Assembly (NCBI GenBank): GCA_964007475.1
Contig: OZ023274.1
Coordinates: 103,773,372 to 103,837,371 of the forward strand
Origin: Hybos culiciformis
Lineage: Eukaryota > Arthropoda > Insecta > Diptera > Hybotidae
DNA: 64,000 bases
Reading direction: 5' to 3'
Shown here: piece by piece, positions 51,001-63,621 of the stretch
Position numbering within the stretch: position 1 is the first letter of the stretch
Layout of the letters: the number at the start of each line of letters is the position of its first letter
The notes under the pieces: model-generated
What the model saw: only the letters and a program-made list of their open reading frames with translations
Databases searched by the model: none
Told to the model about the DNA's origin: nothing
Program-made: the position numbers and the translations under genes

Positions 51001-52560
51001 GAGGTGTTTTTCGTACAATTTTTGTCGCATTTTCCACGGCCGTTTATTTTCTGTAAAATAAAACAAAAAAAACTGCAAAAATAGAAAACAGAAATAGAAA
51101 ACAGAATTTCACATGGAGGGCTCTTAAAACTACAATTAGTTTAGAGATGAATTATAAAATAAATATTTTAATTTAATTTAATTTTATCGGTAAAACTATA
51201 CAACTTCCTTTTAGTTTATGTATTATTTTAAAAATTCTTGCCTATCCTCTTATATTTTATTTATTTTATACTCAAAAAGCATTTGGGTTTAAATGTACAC
51301 AAAATACACTATGTTTTCAACTGATTTTCTTTTTAACGATAAATCAATAATTGTCCATTTGTTTTTTTTGTTTCACCAAATTTCGGGTATTTTTGTGAGA
51401 AGACCCATGTAAAATATTTTGAAGAAGGGAACTTTTTTGTTAATAAGGCGCGCAAAAATGCACTCACTACCTAAACCCAAAACTTTATCCTTTTTAATTT
51501 TTAGTTATATATTTTTATAACATTTTAATTTTTAGTAGAATTCAAAAATCTTCTTTTCAGGTTTCCAACGAAGAAATTTTGTACAAAAAAAGACTATTCA
51601 CCAAGATCTAGGGCTGAAAGTATAAGGTGATAAAATTTAATAAAAACAAAAAAATTAATTATTAATTTTCCACAACATAGAGTTCTTGTTTTTATTCAGA
51701 AATTTATGTTTATTTAATTTGTATATAATATTCAAGTTTTCTTTTATCATTCAATTGAAAAATTTTTAATATTCATAACTAAAGTATATGAAGGTGAATT
51801 GAACAAAATATTTTTGCATAAAAAGGACATTTCAGAGTATTCATAAATAAATAAATCTTATATTTATAACTATAACTCAGTATTAACTAATTTATTTAAA
51901 TGTATGTATATTAAAAGTATTTTCATGTGACAGTCGTATAATTTATATGATGTTGCATTCAGAAAAATTACACTTATATTCATAAAACCACTATCAATTT
52001 TCGAAGTCAGTGTCATACACAAATTACATTCTGATGTATACATTTTGTTTCAGTATATTAACCCCTTAATGCATGCGAACTTTTTCTTAAAAATTAATGC
52101 GTAACTTTTATTTTTTAATTCAATTATTTAGTAGTATAAGCTCATATTTGATTTAAGCCTGCAATGGTTCGAAATTTGTTTGATTTCAAGTGCCTAGATT
52201 TTTTAGAACATTTTTAAAATTAGAAATAATATTTTTATAATTTATATTGCGAAATATCAAATTAAAAATATCTTACAGACCGCTAACTTCATCGTATCAT
52301 AAAAGAGAATCTTGTGCGTCATCAGTTACAACAACATCATTACTGTGTCCACCATCTATGATGTTAAGTTATCATCAACGTGGCTCTAATGGTGCACTTC
52401 ATCAGAATATCATTCCTCGAGCTATGAGTCCTTTTATGCAGGTATATATTAATAAATTTATATTCATTTTATCGCAGATACTCGCTTGAATGAATTTTTG
52501 TAATTATATTTATTTTATCATTTTTAATTTCAGGAAGGACTCGAAGAAAATTCTGTGTAG
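36070..52560 (+). CDS. Class B GPCR, DH31/calcitonin-like neuropeptide receptor (5' end missing)
   Basis: Twelve exons (36070-36370, 37009-37195, 38907-39000, 42706-42799, 45309-45389, 47377-47456, 48721-48831, 49378-49563, 50322-50446, 51561-51626, 52279-52441, 52534-52560) join in frame to 504 residues and a stop. Seen: a hormone-binding ectodomain with six Cys ([32 protein letters not shown]) and an N-glycosylation sequon in [15 protein letters not shown]1 after [15 protein letters not shown]1 [16 protein letters not shown]3 [16 protein letters not shown]4 with GWGGP; ECL2 Cys in ECPWM; TM5 ending [13 protein letters not shown]6 [15 protein letters not shown]; and TM7 [19 protein letters not shown]. 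The family signals mainly through Gs/cAMP. The best match by eye is the insect DH31-R/hector group rather than DH44-R. The signal peptide and start codon were not found. The last exon encodes only eight residues. Confidence 0.92.
39566..39690. mobile_element. hAT-end fragment (GCGGCTC family)
   Basis: CAGACCTGGGCAAACTGCGG followed by CTCATAA and further GCGGCTC motifs is a hAT-like end related to the element at 56608-56863. A matching far end and target duplication are not clear, so it is probably truncated. It lies in the receptor intron 39001-42705. Confidence 0.5.
39694..39868. repeat. Minisatellite, ~31-bp units in alternating pairs
   Basis: Five units plus a partial one share CACCCTAAACTACAAATNAAGAATTTT. 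Units ending TTTTCTTG alternate with units ending TTTTTTTTC, so the true period may be a ~63-bp dimer. It directly follows the hAT-end fragment, so it may be the expanded interior of that element. Confidence 0.75.
40750..41420. mobile_element. Non-autonomous hAT-like element with 8-bp TSD
   Basis: Inverted ends TAGTGTTTTCAA are followed by repeated ACCCGGGTA-type motifs (about ten CCGGG or ACCCG units split between both ends). Identical TTCAAAAC copies flank it at 40742-40749 and 41421-41428. The 671-bp element has no transposase. The AT-rich open frame inside is not convincing. It is in the receptor intron 39001-42705. Confidence 0.88.
42881..43044. mobile_element. Palindromic MITE, 164 bp
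   Basis: The left arm ATGTTAAGAAAATTTGTTAT, continuing through GTTGTGTATACACACAAACA, is mirrored by the right arm (TGTTTGTGTGTATACACAAC to TTGATTAACAT). The centre, GAGACCGAAGGTCGAG, is itself a short hairpin. Arms are about 70 bases with a few mismatches. It lies in the receptor intron 42800-45308. Confidence 0.8.
43125..43403 (+). repeat. 62-bp tandem repeat with splice-acceptor-like core
   Basis: Four full units start at 43125, 43187, 43249 and 43311, with a fifth partial unit at 43374. Each begins GATAAAAGA, contains GGGAAATATTC, and ends in a pyrimidine tract; units 1-3 end with (A/G)CAG (e.g. TTCTCTTTCTTTTGCAG) and unit 4 with AGAG. Units 2 and 3 differ at only a few bases. Confidence 0.85.
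43453..43600. repeat. Palindromic AATGTAAATACAATTTACAT repeats
   Basis: Four copies of AATGTAAATACAA lie within 150 bases. Two are complete near-palindromes (AATGTAAATACAATTTACAT) and the outer two are half-sites. No transposon end is evident. Confidence 0.6.
46878..47126. mobile_element. Palindromic MITE, 249 bp
   Basis: The left arm TATATCGCGATTTCCATAAA, running through CGTACGTAAT and TAGGAAAA to TACTAGATT, is mirrored by AATCTAGTA through ATTACGTACG to TTTATGGAAATCGTGATATA. Arms are about 95 bases with scattered mismatches. The loop is about 55 bases. It lies in the receptor intron 45390-47376. Confidence 0.8.
50579..51127. mobile_element. TTAA-bounded inverted-repeat element
   Basis: TTAAGAGCCCTCAATGTGAA at the left and TTAAGAGCCCTCCATGTGAA (inverted) at the right differ at one base. 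Both ends carry TTAA (50579-50582, 51124-51127), which fits a 4-bp TTAA target as in piggyBac, though TTA/TAA with a longer terminal repeat is also possible. There is no coding sequence in the 541-bp interior. It lies in the receptor intron 50447-51560. Confidence 0.75.
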
Positions 52561-55500
52561 TAATTTTTTTAGTTCATAAAAGAAATAATTTAAGTTAAAT
52601 TTAATTTAAGAAGATTCTCTTAATGAATGGTTGATATTTGTTTAAGTGTATTATGAAGTGTTTTGAATTAAAATCAGGATATTATATAGTGTTTCTTTTT
52701 TATGTTGAAGGTTAATTTAAATAAAGGAAAGAAACTTTACTTATTTATAGAAGAAGACTTAAAACGTGAATTTAATTTCCATAAATATATATATGTTATT
52801 GCAATGACATTATAATTCGACACATAATAAGATGTGTTTTAGATACAAGAGTCGTCAACATTTAAATAAAACAAGTTGCTCACGAAGATACGTCATGTAT
52901 CTCACAGTTCACATTTCAAATTTTACCTTTAAAGAAATTAGTTTATATAGTTCATTTAACAAAATTTTGAGTTTATTAATTGTATCATCACAACATCAGT
53001 AAACTTATTCTACTTAAAGTTCATAAATTTATAAAACAAACTAAACAATGCATTGATAAGGTTTCGGTGTTTCAGAAATTATATTATTGAATGAATTTTG
53101 TAAATTGAATTTCATGTATAATAATGTAAGAAATAAATTTGTGTAAAATACTCTAAATTTGATAAAAAAAAAAAACAAAAAAACAAAATAAAATTATAAA
53201 TATTTTAATTCTCGAATATATTTACATAAATTTATTTAAATGTTTCAATTTGTTTTATTATATTATTTTTATATACAGGTTAATAATTTTTGGATAAGTG
53301 GTTCTACATATGCCATCTACAAAATCAGATTAATTTTAATAGTCTCCATGGTAATGTTATTGAATAATAATTTCCTTTTTGGGGTTTCAAGAAAAGTGTG
53401 GTAATATTAGATTTATTGTGAATATATCCTTATTCAATTCTTTATATATAACTACTTGAAGAAAACTTTACGTATATTAGTTTTAAGTTAAGGTTATTAT
53501 GATAAAATATTAATATCTCTTCGGCATATCGCACGCCAATATCAAGATTTTAATAATTTATAAAGAAGTAATTTATGAATACTAAGTTCATTATATAGAC
53601 GACTTTCAAAATTACTAATTCATTAAAGGACTTATTAATTAAAATGGAAAATGAATATTGTATATACTTGCAATCATCTAAGAAAAAAAATGTCTCTCAT
53701 AATAATATCGAATTAATTAATCATTACTTTTATTTAATTTCCTTTCATGTCTTTTGAATAGAATAAAAAAAGGTAGCAATAATTAAAGTTTTCTTAAAGA
53801 TTTTTTTTTATATAGATAAAAAATCATTAAATGAATGACTGAGAACAAAAAAAATAATTTTTTTTTCTAAAAAATTAGTGGAAAATAATTTAATAAAAAT
53901 TATATATGTAGACTATATACATACCTCATAAATGGAAGTATTTTGGGACCCATTTTTAACATTTTGATTCAAAATACGTTTTGGTATTTTTTTTTTAATA
54001 TTTGTAGGATCGTTCTCAATCTCTCATATATAGATTTTCGTTGAAATTCCTTGCTGGGTTTACTTTTTTTAAGTGGCTCTAATCGACATCTATCGAACCA
54101 CATAGTAATATTTCCATCAGAGTCACTCATATTAATTTTATATGAAAATAATTTTGACAGATCCTTTACTAGGATGAAAGTGAAATAGCATTGATATACG
54201 ATTGAAATCAACATATAAATACTCCTTATTGGAAATTAAATATATGTATTCAGTTATTTTAAAAACAAATGTCTTAATGAGCAATGTCGCAGAAGAAATT
54301 AAATACCAGAATAATATCAGTGAAACATTTGAATTTTTTATTTTTCAATTAATTTTCATGAATAAAGGTGATAATGTTGGAAAATTTAGAAATAATTAAA
54401 TATTTTCTTAACAAAAAAACTTTGGTCATTAAAAAAAAATTCTAATAAAGAAAGTTTTTCAGACGATTGTTTTAATTATGATTTAACATACTTTGTATAA
54501 CGAACAAAATAAGTAACTTTATTAAATTAGTAATTCCCTTTTGAAGATTGTTTTAATTATGAAAGAAAATAAATGCAAGAAACAATTATTGTTCCAAGAA
54601 GAAAAAAGAAAATTAGTTTTTCCGAATTTTAAATTTGCGAAAAATAAGTTTGTGAATGTCCTAATTCTATGACAAGCTTAACTTCCAATAACCAAAACCT
54701 ATAATATAAGTTAAAATTAAAGAACGAATAACGAATCTGCATATATGAAATCAACTTATAGAAGAATTTTTTACCCGTCCTTGACATCTTTCTGCATTAG
54801 AGTTATTATTTCACACTTTAGAGACATATCAAATTTTTCCAAAATTTCATCAATATAATAGCCGTTTAGTAAAAAAATAAATTATTCATAGATGACAATT
54901 TTTTCTTTTAAAATCAATCAATATAATTTTATATATTTATATATAATTTTAATCTCACATGTGTATATAAAATTGTCCAATAAATATTTATTTATTGATT
55001 TATATTCAAAAATTTATGAATGATCAATCTTCCGGTATATGCGGAGAGACACTATATATACACAATTCCTATATCATTAATATGATATTTTGACATTATG
55101 TATGCTTAGGGAAAACTATACTATATATATTTTATATTAAAATAATATTTTGAATTGCGTATATTCATGTATATATATATGAGTTTATATGACAGAATCT
55201 TAACCTTATACCAATTTGTTAGATTGATGGTTTCATATCTTTAATTAATGTGTAATATTGATTTAAATGTTGAAGTGTGAAAATATTTATAAATAAATGA
55301 TATCCATAATCTTATTTATTCTGTCAGGATTTTATAAAAAAAATCTATTTATTTATTTGATTTGTATATTTTTAAGCGAACCCTTAAAAAATTAAATTTT
55401 ATAAATAAAATATATACCAAATTTTTCTTCCCAAAAAAAAGATACGAATTTCATTTCCGGAAATATTAATGTAAAAAGAAAGGACCAATATACTTAAATT

Positions 55501-56607
55501 ACAAACACTTAAAGTTTTAAATTGTCATTTATTATATTCCAGATGAATCGTCCTTTAGTTTGGTATCTCTTTGCTTTTAACTCTTTTCTATCAAGACATA
55601 CATAAAAACAAAAATTGAACTAAAAGACAGGAAAAACAAAAATAAATATTGTTGAAAAAATACAATGTTTGTTAATTGTTATAAATTTTTAATGATCTTA
55701 TAAATATGAAAAATTACGACAATAAAGAAAAAATCTTTATAAGTAAGTAATTAAAATTATTAACAAATTTCGCTTAATTAATTTTACACAAAAAAGAAAA
55801 AAAAAAAATGTAAAATATAAAATATAGATTTTCATCGAATAAAATATCATCCAAAAAAAAAAAAAAAAAAACAGGAATGATAAATTACATCAAGTTGTCA
55901 ATTATGATAAATTGTTTACAAAACAAGCTGTTTACCATAAATTTGTTCTTAAAATTAAAGAAGAAGAAGAAGAAGAAGAACTGTATTTTTATTTTAGAAC
56001 AAAAAATTCTTATTTTTCATACAAATTTTCTTTTCTTTTTTTGTTTATTTATTTATTATGATGAGAATGCTTAAAGCCATATAATGAAATTATATTTTAT
56101 ATTATTATATAATTTTTTTTTCTTCAACATAAATATACATAATAATGCTTATGTACACCTACCTAATGTATATAATATTGATATATATATATAGATGTAC
56201 CTATAAAAATTATAATCAATCATTTGCGGTATTCAGGGCAATTTAATATTAAGTTAAAATATATATGTGTGTATATTGAAAAACTTTTCGATAAGTTTTC
56301 TATTTAATTGACCTGAAAATAAATTAACAAATTTTAACAAATTAAATTAAAATTTTTTTGTTTTTTTTTTGTTCAGGATATCGACACTTTTAGGGGAAAT
56401 TAGAAATGGAACATTCTATTGCACTGAAAATTTATTTAGTACACTAAATTGTAAGTCCCTGGAATATAATTTCCTTCGTCCGTAATAAAACAAAATTAGA
56501 TCAAAAATAATTCTTTTAGAATAATATTGAATTAGGTTGAAACCGACAGAGGGGTTATCTTTCGAGTTTTTCTGTTTTCCTGTTCTACCTATGGAACTTG
56601 TTGGTTT

Positions 56608-56863
56608 CAGGGGTGTTCAAAGGTTTATGTGTGGTGAGCCGCATTTTCGAAAATCGTAAAATACTGTAGAGCCTCAAAATTATCAATTCAAACTTAAATT
56701 TAAATTTTATTATAATAATTAATATGTGTACGAAAATCTGAAAAATTAAATGAAAATTGTATAATAACATACAAAATTTCAGTTAAACTTAATAATTTAT
56801 TGAGCCACAAAAAAATCTCAAAGAGATGCATGCGGCTCATGAGCCGCAGTTTGATCTTGTCTG
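56608..56863. mobile_element. hAT-like remnant (GCGGCTC family)
   Basis: It starts CAGGGGTGTTCAAAGG with GTGAGCCGCATTTT just inside. It ends with GCGGCTCATGAGCCGCAGTT and TGATCTTGTCTG, so the inverted far end reads CAGACAAGATCAAACTGCGG. The termini resemble hAT ends and the fragment at 39566. No clear 8-bp duplication remains, which suggests age. Confidence 0.6.
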
Positions 56864-58444
56864 GTATATAATATATACGTTTAAAATTACTATTTTTCTA
56901 TGAAATAAATTTTCATGAAAATCAGAAAAATAAAGATTATTTACTACAACTCTGAAATTAATAATAATTATATTATATTATTGAAAATTATTGAAAAATA
57001 ATAAGAAAATTTTATAAGCCTAATTTACCAAATCTTAAGTTGTTTATAAATTTTCATGGATGATGATTTTTATTTTCCATAAAAATATGAAAAAAAAAAA
57101 ACAAAAAAAAATTATTAATAAAAAATTTCACTCTTTTTTTATTTTTTTATTCAATTTTGGTCTTTTGGAGAAAATGAAAAAAAAATTAAATAAACAAGAT
57201 TTTATATATACTTAAAGAGGTGTAGGTACGAGTTTTATCATACGAAAAATTTGATAAAAACCATTAAAATGCGAAAAATATGAAAAAAGATTTATTGCGA
57301 AATAATGATTTTGAGATTTTTATTTAGAAAAAAAAAAAACATTTTTCTTTCTCAAATTCAGATAAATCATTGTCGTGATTGATGTCATCATTTCAACTTA
57401 ATAAAATCATTTAATATTCATTCCTTTTTTTATTTATATATATTTATATTTTTTTTAAAGTCACCCCGTGATATTTTTTTGTGATAAAAATAATAATTTA
57501 AAAAAAGTTTTCTTAAAAAATACATAAAATTTTTTTTTTGGCGCGAGGTCCATTTTCCATTTTCCATTTATTTTTTATTTTTAATTTCTTTTTGTCAATG
57601 TCACAATTCTCAGAATTTGAAAAGAATAAAAATAAATAAATTTTTTATTACATTATAAGTCAATGTGTCAATCCCAGAGGTGGGTTTTTATTTATTTTTT
57701 TTTGTGACATTTATAGACGGCCAATAAAAATATAAAAGAATAATCACCAGAGAGTCGATTTTCTGCAGGACCATTAAAATGTCTTGAGTAAAATAAAATA
57801 AAAAAAAAAAACGTCAGTCGCATGATAATTAAAAAGTTAGGTACCTATTATATTAGGTGTCTCAATTTAGAAACATTTTTTTATTGGGAAAATTTTGTAA
57901 TAATTTGAAATAATTTTTTTATGTGCTTTTAATATATATTTTCTTTACTTATTTCATCAAGTTTATTACTACACCTGCACTTATAATTTTATTACAATAA
58001 TTACATACAATTATATTTATTTTCGTTATGACCAGAAAGCATATATAAAAAATATCTTTCTAAACTCTTTAAATCATTCTTTTTTTTCCCATAATATAAC
58101 AATTTGTATAGTATTTTAATGAATACTCCTGCTTCTTAATACACTGTCAATTGATAATGTTGTCTATATGCATCAAATCTAGACTAGAAACTTGGATTAA
58201 AAATAATTATTACTGGTTGTGCTCCTTTTCGTTTTCTCGTAATTAATTTTCAAATTTAATTTCGTGATTAATTTCAAAATTTTTAAGGCTTAGTTCATTT
58301 TAATGGGTTAGTAGGAGTTTTTGCTTTAGAAAAGTTAGTATATAGAAATAAGTTTGACAAAACAATTCAATAAACCTTCAACTCTCAAATAGAAATAAAA
58401 TTTCATAAGTTCGCTGTTGGTTTTCATTACTTGTAAGAACTTAA

Positions 58445-58884
58445 TGCCTTGAGCATAGCTAATAGCGCAAAGCAATTTAGAGCTACCGTAAAAACCGATT
58501 TTCTGCGTTATTTCTTAATTAATTTAAATAAGAATTATAAAAAACGCAAGATATTAATTTTGTTGATTTTTTGTAAAAAGAATTTCTTAAAATTATTTCA
58601 TAATTAATTAGAAAACTGAATTTTTTTTTTTTTTGCTCCAGAAAGAATTGACTACGTCACAAAATAATTTTTTTGTTTCTTTTTCACAGCGTTTCTTTTG
58701 CATCGAAATTTGGTTTTGCTGCATTTTTCTGTCACAATCATATTATAAAAAAAACAAAAGCAGTTGTTTGCAGTTGATTTTTTGCTTTCAGGTAAAATTA
58801 GCTGTGAACAGGTTTCCGGAAAAAATTAGCTGTGAACAGGTTTCCTTCAAAAATTGCTTTGCGGTATTAGCTGTGCTCAAGGCA
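58445..58884. mobile_element. Harbinger-type MITE, copy B
   Basis: It has the same ends as the element at 35282: TGCCTTGAGCATAGCTAATA at the left, and GCGGTATTAGCTGTGCTCAA with GGCA at the right. It is flanked by TAA (58442-58444, 58885-58887). The interior shares long sequence with copy A in inverted orientation (e.g. TTAAAATTATTTCATAATTA) but is about 230 bases longer. The extra part includes a tandem duplication of AATTAGCTGTGAACAGGTTT. Confidence 0.85.
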
Positions 58885-59929
58885 TAAAAAATAAGATTGA
58901 ATTTACAAATAAAACTTCGTCGCGGTGGTCACATACATATTATTTAAATTAGATAAATGTTAGTTTCAATAATAAGTTTAATTCTAGGATCAGGGACTTT
59001 ATATCACCATCACACTATATATTCAAATATACTTTAACTGCAATCAAAAATTTAATAAAAAAAATATTTTAATGTTGGATTTAGAAGAAAAAAAACAAAA
59101 AATTATTTCTAAAAGTCAAATTGATGATGAAACAAATTTTTTTAAATAAAATCCATTAAAATACTTTTCCCAATGAAAACAAAAAAAAAAAATAATATTT
59201 TTTATCCCAAAAATAAAAAGGAATAAAATAATAAAAAAAAAAAAATTATATTTTATAAAATTTATATTCACAAAGTCATTAATCTCAAAAACAGACAAAA
59301 TTCAATAAAAAGTAAAATCAAAAATTATTGAATTTTGCAAAATTGCCTGAAAACAATTTTTATTGTTCAAATAAATAAAAAAAGAAAATTCAAAAATTTT
59401 TATTTTTATATTTTTTAATATTTTTCATTTTTGATAACTTTATTGAAAAACATTAGTATGTCTTTTGGTAAAATGTACTGGTACTTTATTTTATTATTGA
59501 CAAAAAAAAAAATAAAATATTTATTCTTGAATTAAATTATTTGTAACATAAAAATATATGATTTTCTATTTTTTCTTTTTTTTTGCTGTATGAATTTTTA
59601 TATGTCTGTGAATCCTTTCAGGCTAAAAAACTGTCATAAACATTTAATACTATTTCTATAAGTTAAAAGAATGTGACATTTTTATCATATTTAGGTTTTA
59701 ACATTCGGGCTGTTAACTGGAGTGGTTTAGAAATTAAAAAAATGCAAAATAAAACTATCATAATTATATATGTTCAGCAACTGATTTTGACTTATAAATT
59801 AAGTATCTTAAATCGAAATGCTGTAAACGAAACCTATACTTCATTTATGAGATACTATCTATGCTATTTATGTACTATCTATATATACTTATATACAAAT
59901 TTTCAAGGAAATCCATTTTCAGTCCCATT

Positions 59930-60112
59930 TCGTATGAATGTAATTCAAAATTTCACCCGTTTAGAGCTTATAATTCCGTTGTCCGGACTCGTAGAATATC
60001 CCGCTTTGGATTGACTGATAGTGAACAAAATTGCGCTTATTTTGGCATTAAAACGGCCAAGTAGTTCAGAAGTTAAAAGCATTTAAGTTCGCGACAGTCA
60101 GACGGGCTAAAA
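59930..60112. repeat. Possible old interspersed repeat
   Basis: This stretch has a markedly more even base composition than its surroundings and ends with GTTCGCGACAGTCAGACGGG. That kind of sequence is common in dispersed insect repeats. No termini, duplication or second copy is visible in the window. Confidence 0.25.
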
Positions 60113-63100
60113 ATATTCAAATTATGTACATTTTTATGTTCTACTTTCTTCTTTCATTTTTTCCTTAAAATAATTTTATATTATTTATTTAATTTTTCCT
60201 CTATTCTATTTTCCACTTTAAATAGAAATCCTTGAAAAACTTATCGCATAATTTACAAATCACTCTATAATCTTAAAATACATTGTCAAAAAAATATGGA
60301 AAGAATTCAACTTATATTTGAATTACCAAAATTTCAGAATTTTATATCTTGTTTTAATGTGTAATATTTTCCCAGATGATAAAAATCTATGGTAAAGTAC
60401 TAAAAAAAAATCTCACAGGAGATTTACATATAAAAAATAAAATGTATGTTCTGTTCACCAAATCGATAGTAAAATATAAGAAAAAATTTATGGCATAACG
60501 TATTTCAGATAGAAAGTTGAAAAGGTGAAAGCAGTAAAGAACATTCTTTTCTTTTTTTTTAAAACATGAGAGTGTATCAATGATAATGTACTAGGATGAT
60601 ACGTGACTTTAATATTGATCAAAATTGAATATAAAATATATACTTCCCTATTTATTTTGTTTTCAAAAAAAAACATACTCCTTTAATTGTTTTATTTGTA
60701 TAAAATTCCCATATAATATACTTACTAAAGGAAATATTCATAATATGTGATTTTTTTATGTGAATTACCTGATTTTATATAGTCACTCACTATATAGCGT
60801 TTGATTACCATCTATACAGAGATTTTCCGACTAGATAAAATGAAAATGGCTGATAATAATTTATTTAATGATTTATTTGTTTTACGATAATAAAATAAAA
60901 ATAAAAAAAAATGCGAGTTCGAAGAAGGATTAAAATAACTAAGACATAATTTTATTACGTTATCACTGCTAACTCCAGGTGGGATGTAAATATTGCTTGA
61001 AGCTATCTGCAGGCTGTAAAATATCATGACCGTATATTTCTTCCTTCCAAGTAGACCTTGTTCAAACTGGGAAATCATAAAAATAATATTAAAAATATTA
61101 TACTGAAAGGAAATTTTGGTTGCTTTAAATTTGGGATCATTGGAATCGAATGTAGACTATAATTTTAATGACATGTCTAAAGTTGATACAACACAGACAC
61201 TTGTTGTGGTATTTTATACCAAAATTTTGATCCTTTTATATTACTGAAAAATAAATTTTCTGAAAAAACTTCTTTCAACAGCTCACTATGAGTACTTTCA
61301 ACACAATAATATATTGTTTGCAAGGCCTTAGCGATTTCAAAATCAATTCAATCTTAATGCTTTCTTACATATAGAATTGTCTAATACTTTATTTGAAAAA
61401 AAAAAAAAAAAATAAATAAAATAAAATAAAAATAAATAAAAATAAAAACATAACACAAAAAAAAAAATTTATTCTTATTTAAATTTCGAAGAAATATTTT
61501 ACTGACAATTTATTTAGATTTTATATATATATAAATTCTTTGTTATGAAAGATATCGAAAAATAAATCTTTTTGTAAATTTTATAATATTTGAAATGACA
61601 TATAAGAAGACAATCCATTTCATAAAGTTTTATTTTTTTTTTTTTTTTTTTTACCGAAATCCTAAAAAGTTAACTAACATTAGGCAACACACGTACGTCA
61701 TTGTACATATATGTAAAATATGTAAAAGTTTTTTAATGAATAAATTATAATAAAATAAAAGAGAGAAAAAAAATTATTATTTTTTTTTTTTTTGAATTTA
61801 TACATGAATTGTGGATTTTACTTTGATATAAAAAATTTTTTAAAGAATAAGATACTCTTTATTTTAATTTTATTTTCATGTCAGAATAATAATAATTTTT
61901 TTTGTTTTCTACATATACTATGTTTGTTTTAAATTATAACAAGAAGTTTTTTTTCCCACTAAGTGAAACCAATTTTGAAAACCGGCGACAATTATTAACT
62001 TAACAACACATTTTAATATGTCTAATATAATATTAAGAAAATATATTTAATAATTTTTTTTTTATATAATTATAATAATATCTTACAAAGGCATCAAATA
62101 AGCGGAAAATGTGAAATATTATATTTTGTGGAAAATAATTTTTTCTGTAAGTTTAGTTAAAAGAAAGTCACACAAAAAGTCTGATTTATTCTTAGGCTTA
62201 GAAGTCTTTTAATCATTATCTTTTACGTTGATAAAAAATAGATTCAAAGATTAAAAAAAAGTTACAATTCGGACTAGATCTGAGGGAAATTTCGCAAGTT
62301 ATATTTTCTGTATATGGTGCAAGAAAGTATGAATTGATGCACCAACTATATATTTTTTTCTTGCAATACAAAGATTAGCTTATAAATTATTCCATAAATC
62401 CTTTATATTTGTCATATTTACATATTTACAAGAATTTATAGCAAAACAACGTATAAACAGTATAAAAAAATGACAAAAATTGCAAAATATTACATGTAAG
62501 CATAATATATAATTTTTTTATTACAATTTCCCTGCAGTTGCATTTGAAGTTATAACACAGCACAAAATTAAATCTCATAAACATTTTTCAAAACAATATA
62601 TATTTAAAATAATTTTTCAGCTGTCCAGAATAATCAAAAATTTAAATTTTTTTCTATTTAAATAATGGAAACTTATATGTTAGTTGTTAGAATTGAGTAA
62701 GTGCTTAATGATATCTTTTGGGAACATATTAACACACCATCTGCTTTGGGACTGGACGTTGCAAGTATCTGTAAATTAGGGAATTTTTTTTTTTGAAATT
62801 TTGAAAAGGTTAGGTTAGCCAGCAAAATACCAAGTTTAAATTTCATAACTTATAATGTAATATTTTAAGGCTGTTGTAAATATTTAATTTAAACTGTTCG
62901 AAACTTGATGGATTCGTCATTAATATTATTTTAATCTATTTAGGTTTTATTTTTGTATATAAAAACAAAAAAATATATCTAGTCATAATTTTTCCAAACT
63001 ATTCAAGTGTTAAATATGATTTTCATTTTTGAAAAAGGTTTTACATTAAATATATACTTTTTTTTTTTTGTAAAATTTTGATGTAAGAATAAATACCTTT

Positions 63101-63419
63101 TATTACCATTTATTAAATTTCAACAAGATATTTAATGTCAAAAGTTTCTAAGATTTTCTTTTGACGTGCTTCAATCAAAAAAAAAAAAAATAAAAAATGA
63201 AAAAAGATAATTAGAAAATATGTGTATGTTGAAAAACCGTTGAAATTTGCTCTTCATAAACTTTAACCGTACAGAGAGTGTTAATTAACTTTGATAGTAG
63301 GTATTATATTAATTTCGAAAGAAATTTAAACCAAAAGTTATACAAAACTTTTCCCATTATGGGGTTAGTAAAATCTTTAAAAAAAATTTCAATTCGTTTT
63401 TTAGTCAAACTATTTAATT

Positions 63420-63621
63420 CTTCTTAAATTAACGATCAGCATCCATTCAATAGAGATTTTGTGTCATGTTGCAAAGTCGAATTGTCGTTATCCATATTCA
63501 GTCGTGGGTTTGATTCCAAACTCGGACAGGAGGATTATTCTATTATTCACTTGCATTTAGAGCACAGTGATGAACTGATTAGCCTTGAAATTCCAAGGAT
63601 ATCAATAAAGGCCTAAAAAGT
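63420..63621 (+). repeat. tRNA-derived SINE-like segment
   Basis: GGTTTGATTCC at 63507-63517 matches the polymerase III B box (GGTTCGANTCC) with one change and is preceded by GTCGTG, as in many tRNA-derived SINEs. The segment ends with AATAAAGGCCTAAAAAG, a SINE-like tail. A clear A box is not visible, so the head is decayed or missing. Confidence 0.4.

Noticed and set aside
36070..52560. Identity as a DH44 (CRF-like) receptor
   Set aside because: The ectodomain and TM motifs ([46 protein letters not shown]) look closer to the calcitonin/DH31 branch, though without a tree the subtype is not proven.
59673..60064. Two overlapping plus-strand frames
   Set aside because: They overlap in different frames and cover a probable old repeat; no splice sites or family features.
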